Under the pieces are notes generated by a model. That model saw nothing but the letters and a program-made list of their open reading frames with translations, did no database searches and was not told the origin of the DNA. From Nitrospinota bacterium (GTDB lineage: Bacteria; Nitrospinota; Nitrospinia; JACRGO01), in assembly GCA_016212295.1 (NCBI GenBank), contig JACRGO010000080.1, positions 1 to 17,005 of the forward strand: a stretch of 17,005 bases of DNA, read 5' to 3'. The position numbers and the translations under genes are program-made. Below, in pieces: positions 1 to 4,896 of the stretch; within the stretch, counting starts at the first letter, position 1, and each line of letters begins with the position of its first letter.

Positions 1-133
1 AATATTTGAAATTTCAAAAAGGCGGCAAAAAGTGAAACGTTTTATGGCAAAAAGAGATAAATTTTCGGAATAGGCGAGTAAGTATCTCCAACCGTGAAAA
101 AACATTGCGCCTTTTTTGAAAATTTCAAATATT
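1..133. repeat. MITE-like element with terminal inverted repeats
   Basis: Positions 1-27 and about 104-133 are inverted copies of each other apart from three or four single-base indels or mismatches (left arm begins AATATTTGAAATTT, right arm ends AAATTTCAAATATT). The interior has no credible reading frame. It carries a 34-base block (54-87) that recurs with 5 mismatches at 3711-3744, so this is a dispersed family and not a single hairpin. The left arm starts at the window edge, so the true left end may lie outside. Up to position 249 I see no gene; a possible tail resembling the second copy (CCACATTAACCCTT) lies near 176-189. Confidence 0.55.
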
Positions 134-249
134 TTTGGCTATATTTTCAGCTAAGGCATCGCAAATGGCGCTGCGCCACATTAACCCTTGAAGAAGTCCT
201 TTTCACGAGTATGCCGCTCAACATCCTGTGTAAAGCTATCCCCCCTACG

Positions 250-477
250 TTAGTCTAAATCAGCCCCTTCTTTTTTTGCTTCAAGGACCTCCCTGTGTAT
301 CTCTTCTATCTTTTTATCTCCCCAGAACTTCTTGATTTCCTGAACAGAATCTCCCTTGCCCCTTTCAAAACTCACTATAAATCTCGTTGCATCCGCTTCC
401 CCCATATTATCTACAAGCAGATTCCACCCCTTCCTTACTATCTCATTCATTGCGACAGATTCTTCGTTCTTTATCAC
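250..477 (-). CDS. Small antitoxin-like protein, partner of the adjacent PIN toxin
   Basis: A 75-residue soluble protein with no recognisable catalytic motif; charged and probably helical, with a conserved-looking core (KGWNLLVDNMGEADATRFI) followed by a lysine/glutamate-rich tail. I chose the GTG start at 475-477 because a perfect AAGGAGGT SD site (483-490) lies 5 bases upstream; an internal ATG at 448-450 would give 66 residues but has no such site. The upstream PIN gene stops inside this SD site, so the two are translationally linked. Small proteins of this type are often found beside PIN-domain toxins, and I infer an antitoxin role. The toxin-first order is the reverse of the usual vapBC arrangement. 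The toxin gene is frameshifted, so this partner may now be an orphan. Confidence 0.6.
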   Translation of the reverse strand: MIKNEESVAMNEIVRKGWNLLVDNMGEADATRFIVSFERGKGDSVQEIKKFWGDKKIEEIHREVLEAKKEGADLD

Positions 478-488
478 GTCAGACCTCC

Positions 489-903
489 TTACTCCTCTGC
501 AACCTTTTCCATGCATCCCGCACCTTTTGCATCTGAGGTTACCTCGTCATCACATGTCAGAAAATATGTTGCTCCACCGGCCATGGCCGAGGCCAAGTGA
601 AGCGCATCCCTGTCTTTAATCCCACACCGATCACGAATAACAATACCAAGCTTCAATATTTCCTCTTTTTTCCTCAACCCTCTTTTTAGAAAGAGCAAGG
701 TATCTTTCCACCTCAGTTCTTTTAAGCGGGCTCAATATCTTTGTTATCTCATATTGCAATACGTCTGATGAGAGCGTGAGAAACCGGCCCTTCCTGACAC
801 CGTCTAGTATAACTTCAAAAGCATCGGTCTCTTCCCTAATCCTATCCTGCGCCTGGTTGTCAAATGGTCTGCAATAAACGTTAGTATCGAGGTAAATAAT
901 CAT
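489..903 (-). pseudogene. PIN-domain ribonuclease toxin, broken by a one-base frameshift
   Basis: Two overlapping frames together make one complete PIN protein of about 137 residues. The first frame (903 to about 670) gives the N-terminal half, with the first acidic residue in YLDTN (D6) and a second near E52. The second frame (about 670 to 489) gives the C-terminal half, with RDALHLA and the FLTCDD motif. Removing one base from a run of six T (666-671 on the plus strand; A on the coding strand) joins them without loss. All four acidic positions expected of the PIN fold are therefore present but split. The ATG at 901-903 lies 30 bases after the methyltransferase stop and its SD site is weak. 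This may be a real inactivating mutation, a phase-variable tract or a sequencing error in a homopolymer. Confidence 0.8.
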
Positions 904-933
904 GTGCTCTTTATCTTCTCGTTTCGATTTATT

Positions 934-3159
934 CTACCTGATTATCTTCAAGCTCTCTATTCCTCTTGCATCAATGATCTTAACGGCAACGGCCTTGCCT
1001 GGTTTAAACGGCAGGGAAACCGTCCCTCCATAGGACTCAATCTTTTCTTCATCAATTACCGCCTTCAGGTTCTTTGCCAGAGTAGTCCAACCTTCCTTTG
1101 CGCCTGCCATCGGGAAGAATACCTGAGATGGGAACAGGCTCCGGCCATCGTAGTCTGTATCCACCATCCACATGGCAATGTCGTTTTTGCCGCCGCTTTC
1201 CACCGTTCCGGTCTTTGGGTTGTAGTAATCAAAGCCGAGAACTTCAACTTGATATAAATCATCCTGTTCGCTTCGCTTACTTTCCCCCTTTGTCAAAGGG
1301 GGATTGAGGGGGATTTTGTTTCCGCCTCCGCCTGTAAATACCTTGTGCCGCTTAATGGTTCAACCCTTGCGAACTCAATCAGCTTGCCTCCTTTTGCCCT
1401 CACGCCCGCGCGAAGCAGCTCATCCCGCCAATTGCTTTGGCGAAGGGTTTCACCGCTGCGGGCAACGGAGGTATCCATCGACTGTCCGGTTTCCGAAGAG
1501 ACGGGTTTCAAATCCGCCCCCACGTCTTCAAACGACCGTGCCACCGGCGAAGGAACGGCCTCCACCGTAAAAGGCCCCGTTACCCTTTGCCGCTTGTTGT
1601 CAATAAAAGGCTGGTCGTACAATGTCTCCTGTCCGGGAGGCTCATTGTTGGCAATGCTTTTGAGGGTTACATGCGGAACGGTCTTGTATTTAAAGCCGCT
1701 TCCAACGCCTTCATGCGGATGGGCAAGCTCATAATAATCAAACACAGCCGTCATCAACCGTTGCCTGGCAAGGGTTACGGCAACCCTTGAAGTATCGCAG
1801 GTGATCCACCTCCTGCCCCAGTTCTCAGCCACGGCTGCCGTAGTGCCGCTGCCACAGGTTATATCTAAAACAAGGTCGCCGGGGTCGGTGGTCATGAGGA
1901 GGCAACGTTAAACTGCGTTAGTAGATGTTTGAACTACATATATTTTCCCTTCGATTCTATTCTGCACTCCACCAATGTCAGTCCACAAATTAGTAATTGG
2001 GAAAACCGGGAAGTCATCCAGAAATCTCAAAAATCGGGGAGAATTTCCTTCAATTACAACGCGCTTTGCTTTTAACAAGCGATTCAACCCTTCAACCGAA
2101 GTTTTCCAATGCATTCCCTTGGGAGGGGAATAACTTTTCTCTTCATAAATAAATTCAGAATCCGCCTCAGTTGGTCCCTGTGATGTGAGTGAATCAACGC
2201 TAACAAGTTTTTCTTCTGGCCACCAATTTTTTGGAATTGAACTTACATTCTTAACGGGTTTATATTTCGTTGCTCCTTCTTCCCCTGCAATTTTTTCTCT
2301 GTGTAATTGCCGATACTTTATTTTTTCAATATCTTTTGCATACCAAACAATATAATCACCAGCACGACTTAATGTTTTTGATGGAAAACCACTTGTAGTT
2401 GAAAAACTTATTAAGCTTACGAAATTCTCGTTCCCAAAAACCTCGTCCATCAAATTCCTTACCAGATGCACATTCTCATCACTGATCTGCACAAACACGC
2501 TCCCGCTTTCATGCAGCAGTTCGCGGGCTAGGAGCAAGCGGTCACGCAGGTAGGTGAGGTAGCTGTGTATCCCAAGCTCCCACGTATCCCGAAACGCCTT
2601 TATCATCTCCGGCTCGGCTGTCAGGTCTTCGTCCTTCCCGTCCTTCACATCCCGCTTGTTCACAAAGGGTTGAAAGTTGCTGCCATACTTAATCCCATAA
2701 GGCGGGTCGAAATACATCATCTGCACCTTACCGCCCATGCCTTCTTTTTCAAGCAGTGAATTCATCACCAGCAGGCTGTCACCGGCGACAAGGCGATTGC
2801 TCCAGTTCTCTTTGTGCTTGTAAAACTCTATGGCCTCACGCAGAGGTTTCTTCTCAGTCTCAAACAAGCTCATTTGCGCCATGCCGGGCGAAACCGAGGC
2901 ATCTTTCTTGACCGTCTCAATAATTCTGCGCGGGTCTATGCGCTCATGCACATGCAGACTCACGGTAGGAACCTCAAAACTGGTATGCTCCGCCTTCCCG
3001 GCCCATTGCAGTTGCGGGTCAAGGTGCGGGTCGTATTGGTATTCCTTTCTCTTCAGCCCGCCATTGTCGGTATGCGCATCCAGGTGGATTGTTCAACCGC
3101 ACCTTGTCCTTGTGCTCATACTGCTCAATGGGTTTTTTATTCTCTTTTTTTCTTGCCAT
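934..3159 (-). pseudogene. Type III-style site-specific DNA methyltransferase (mod), multiply broken
   Basis: Remnant of a large adenine-type DNA methyltransferase. The start at 3159 follows an AAGGTGAG SD site; the N-terminus contains EQYEHKDKVRLNNPP. The catalytic DPPY is at about 2697-2708 (YFDPPYG), and the SAM-binding motif I, DITCGSGTT, is at about 1845-1865, where the family usually has DPTCGSG. The C-terminus (DTDYDGRSLFP, QVFFPMAG) ends at TAG 934-936. Three lesions are visible. First, right after NNPP (about 3082) the frame shifts by one and several family-conserved residues are missing. Second, an in-frame TAA at 1908-1910 replaces one codon just before RCLLMTTDPGD. Third, around 1280-1316 a palindromic repeat replaces roughly 100 codons of the family's usual C-terminal part and changes frame. 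The usual family length is around 850-900 residues; only about 740 codons of DNA remain. Its restriction partner is not adjacent. Confidence 0.88.
1280..1316. repeat. REP-like palindromic repeat inserted in the mod pseudogene
   Basis: The core is a perfect 10-bp inverted repeat, TCCCCCTTTG / CAAAGGGGGA (1283-1292 and 1294-1303), with a one-base centre, followed by a second G5 block (GAGGGGGATTTT). Read through on the minus strand it adds the tail KSPSIPL and a stop to the methyltransferase fragment. This KSPSIPL-type tail recurs in proteins of many repeat-rich bacteria. A related palindrome lies at 16925-16962. Confidence 0.75.
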
Positions 3160-3182
3160 GTCTCACCTTATGTATTCTAATT

Positions 3183-3210
3183 GTTATATGCATCTATAGC
3201 TAACTCTCAA
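3183..3210 (-). promoter_or_regulatory. Candidate sigma-70 promoter of the mod pseudogene
   Basis: On the minus strand TTGAGA (3205-3210) and TATAAC (3183-3188) are 16 bases apart. They would start transcription about 15-20 bases before the mod start codon at 3159, leaving room for its SD site. Spacing is one base short of ideal, so this is only a candidate. Confidence 0.4.
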
Positions 3211-3252
3211 TTTAAATCCGCGCAGCTATTTGCGATCAGATGCAAACAAAGA

Positions 3253-3477
3253 TTAGGCAAGCAGTTGTAAAATAAAACCGACTCCCATCAACGCAAGACC
3301 GCAGCGGAAAAGGCCAGGATAAAGGAAGGACGCGAGATAAATGATTCGACCGGTTTCATCCTCTTGATTAGCCTCTCCGGGATTCTTGCCGAATGAGAAC
3401 GCCACAAAAATAGTGCCGACCAGGTTAAAAATCAAGCCGACGTGCGCCAAAGTGATTATTTTGAGGATATCATCCAT
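3253..3477 (-). CDS. Small hypothetical membrane protein with two membrane segments
   Basis: A 74-residue protein of no family that I recognise. It has two hydrophobic stretches, roughly residues 8-28 (ITLAHVGLIFNLVGTIFVAF) and 47-72 (region ending GVGFILQLLA), joined by a charged loop (GKNPGEANQEDETGR). That pattern predicts a two-pass inner-membrane hairpin. I chose the ATG at 3475-3477, with TTGGAG six bases upstream; a TTG four codons earlier is the alternative start. It stands alone between an intact vapBC and the mod promoter, with about 500 bases of repeat-rich DNA upstream. Hydropathy looks protein-like, which argues for a real gene, but nothing in the sequence shows its function. Confidence 0.55.
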   Translation of the reverse strand: MDDILKIITLAHVGLIFNLVGTIFVAFSFGKNPGEANQEDETGRIIYLASFLYPGLFRCGLALMGVGFILQLLA

Positions 3478-3986
3478 CGGAATCTCCAATACGCATATCG
3501 TCCAACGCCAAGGTAGCCATTGTTATACAATAAACCTAACCAAAGATATTTGAAATTTATTGCTATTAAGACACAAAGAGACGAAGGAAAAAACTTTATA
3601 AACCATTTTCCTCTAAGGAAGGCAGGAAGATTCTTTATAGTTTTTTGCTTTTCCGGTTTTTTCCTGGTTTCCTGCATTCCTTAGCTAAAAAGTTTTAATT
3701 TAAAATATGAGAGATAAATTTTCAGAATGAACGGGTAAGTATCTAAAAGACGCAGGGGAAAATAGGACTGAATTATTCCCCTAACACTTTGCGACATTGG
3801 CCACTTTACCCTTAACCGTCCCTGCGAAACCTCTCCCGCAGCCCTTCTATATTCCTGGTCCAAATAAACCGGAACTGGGGAAACTAAAAATCAAAATGCA
3901 ACCGGTAATTTTTTTTCCGTAACCGCTCCCTTGTGCCTCGTTTACATAAAAAAATTGAAAATATTATCTTGCCTTTAATTCAGACC
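3478..3986. other. Repeat-rich spacer without a convincing gene
   Basis: About 500 bases between the small membrane protein and vapC. It holds a 13-base copy of the left-edge inverted-repeat sequence (3546-3558), word arrays of the type 'acacaaagagacgaagg' (about 3567-3588) and 'ccggttttttcctggtttcc' (about 3651-3682), the 34-base block shared with position 54 (3711-3744), and a 7-bp hairpin (AGGGGAA 3754-3760 / TTCCCCT 3776-3782) without a following T run. The frames open here begin with non-ATG codons and lack SD sites, so I do not call them genes. Confidence 0.6.
3711..3744. repeat. Second copy of the 34-base dispersed block
   Basis: Matches 54-87 at 29 of 34 positions by eye, beginning GAGATAAATTTTC and ending GTAAGTATCT in both copies. 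Further downstream both copies have a CCACxTTxACCCTT-like tail (about 176 and 3798), which suggests a larger diverged element with internal indels. A weaker echo of its end (GAATAAGTACCT) is found at 13877-13888. Confidence 0.55.
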
Positions 3987-4391
3987 TTATGGCTTCAAGA
4001 CCCAGTTTTCTACTTTCAACCCTTTTACTCTCTTGAAATGCCTTTCATTGTTTGTCACAAGAGTTGCTTTGTAATCAAGCGCACAGGCGGCTATAAATAG
4101 ATCGGCATCATCGATAATCTTTCCATCTTTTTCCAGCATCGCTTTCAGCTTTCCAAAAATGCCGCATATTGATTCGTTCGAATCCATTAAACTCAGTTTT
4201 TTCTTTAAGATGTCTGCATTAGCAAGGTTGTGCTCCACTTGCTTGGATTTGTAGGCTCCGTAATATAGCTCACTCAAGGTGACGAAGGAAATGAATATTT
4301 TCGAAAGCCCAACCTTCAAAGCCTTTTTCTCAATATCTTCATTTCCTTTAAGCCAGTATATACAGGTATCAGTATCCAGCAGATAGTTCAT
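3987..4391 (-). CDS. vapC: VapC-family PIN-domain toxin ribonuclease
   Basis: A 134-residue PIN-domain protein, the normal length of VapC toxins, which cleave RNA (often tRNA or rRNA) with metal ions when freed from VapB. The acidic active-site residues are visible: D6 in LLDTD, E41 in LSELYYG, D95 and D97 in DDADLFIAA, followed by the TNNERHF motif near residue 113 that is typical of VapC. Its ATG overlaps the TGA of the upstream antitoxin gene by four bases (ATGA), so the two are translationally coupled. No lesion is seen, so the toxin should be functional. About 500 bases of repeat-rich DNA follow its stop. Confidence 0.93.
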   Translation of the reverse strand: MNYLLDTDTCIYWLKGNEDIEKKALKVGLSKIFISFVTLSELYYGAYKSKQVEHNLANADILKKKLSLMDSNESICGIFGKLKAMLEKDGKIIDDADLFIAACALDYKATLVTNNERHFKRVKGLKVENWVLKP

Positions 4392-4645
4392 AGTTCAACT
4401 TTTCTACCGCCTAATCCAGTCCTGCGCAAGCGGATATCCCTGATTATTTCCACAGCCGAGCGTTCATCCTTCCAAATACCGCAAAGACCGCTTCCTTTGG
4501 CTTCTCTTTTTTTATGTGAAGCCTTTACAGAAAGCACACTTTCCTTTAATGAATGGATGATCTTCACAACCTGCGGAAGCACCTCCCCAGGCATTTCCCG
4601 AACGTCCTTAAGTATCATCTTTTCATATTCAATCCTTGTCTCCAT
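4388..4645 (-). CDS. vapB: VapB-like antitoxin
   Basis: An 85-residue partner of the downstream VapC. The C-terminal part GIWKDERSAVEIIRDIR is the toxin-binding tail seen in many VapB proteins. The N-terminal half (ILKDVREMPGEVLPQVVKII) is helical and resembles small DUF2281-like antitoxins; I do not see a clear AbrB or RHH DNA-binding signature. I chose the ATG at 4643-4645 because GGAGG lies five bases upstream. A start 14 codons earlier would fall inside the mod remnant and lacks an SD site. The only good promoter nearby is the one at 4846-4874 in front of a truncated RHH antitoxin, so I infer that vapBC is transcribed from there. Confidence 0.85.
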   Translation of the reverse strand: METRIEYEKMILKDVREMPGEVLPQVVKIIHSLKESVLSVKASHKKREAKGSGLCGIWKDERSAVEIIRDIRLRRTGLGGRKVEL

Positions 4646-4659
4646 AATTTCCTCCGTAT

Positions 4660-4739
4660 CTCCATTAGGACTCAATTTTTTCTTCATTAATTACCGCACT
4701 CAGGTTCTTTGCCAGAGTAGTTCAGCCCTCCTTTGCGCG
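4660..4739 (-). pseudogene. 80-bp second copy of the mod 3' region
   Basis: This stretch matches 1026-1103 inside the mod pseudogene with about six substitutions and one indel (near 90% by eye). Its reading frame still spells AKEG-stop-TTLAKNL followed by NEEKIES, where the full gene has AKEGWTTLAKNL. The tryptophan codon has become TGA. It ends just before the vapB SD site. It must come from another mod homologue or a duplication, now reduced to one fragment. Confidence 0.85.
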
Positions 4740-4755
4740 CTCAAGTATCCTATTG

Positions 4756-4818
4756 TCAGTCCTTAGCGGTTAGAGGGGGGACGGATATAGTCATGACAGA
4801 CCTTTGTTGTGACGGCAT
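4756..4818 (-). pseudogene. Truncated ribbon-helix-helix antitoxin gene (5' stump)
   Basis: A 20-codon frame with an excellent SD site (AAGGAGGT, 4823-4830, four bases before the ATG at 4816-4818) and a promoter in front. The encoded MTISVPP is the usual opening beta strand of RHH (CopG-type) antitoxins, which goes on for 40-70 more residues in intact proteins. Here a TGA comes right after the strand and the DNA then runs into the mod remnant. Length and homology to that one strand are all that support this, so the family call is tentative. The start signals look intact, so it may now serve as a leader for vapBC. Confidence 0.55.
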
Positions 4819-4845
4819 ACGCACCTCCTTGTATTATTTTTTATT

Positions 4846-4874
4846 ACAGTATCAAGAATAGTATTGTCTGTCAA
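4846..4874 (-). promoter_or_regulatory. Candidate promoter for the RHH stump and vapBC
   Basis: On the minus strand a perfect TTGACA (4869-4874) is followed after 17 bases by TACTGT (4846-4851), a weak -10 with three of six consensus positions. An AT-rich stretch and the AAGGAGGT site of the RHH stump follow. No other promoter-like sequence of similar quality lies between here and vapB. Confidence 0.45.
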
Positions 4875-4896
4875 AAAAAGGGTTTCTTTCCTTTGT

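Noticed and set aside
666-671. Programmed frameshift in the PIN gene
   Set aside because: The needed shift is +1, whereas A-run slippery sites usually give -1, and there is no evident stimulatory SD or hairpin at the right spacing. Decay, phase variation or sequencing error is simpler.
1908-1910. Stop-codon recoding in the methyltransferase
   Set aside because: Genes elsewhere in the window end normally at TAA, and the same gene has two other lesions, so a nonsense mutation is the simpler reading.
3754-3782. Hairpin as a rho-independent terminator
   Set aside because: A 7-bp stem with a 15-base loop and no T run on either strand.
3456-3863. Two minus-strand frames of 60-73 codons upstream of the small membrane gene
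   Set aside because: They begin with non-ATG codons, have no SD sites and cover dispersed repeats; one overlaps the small membrane gene in another frame.
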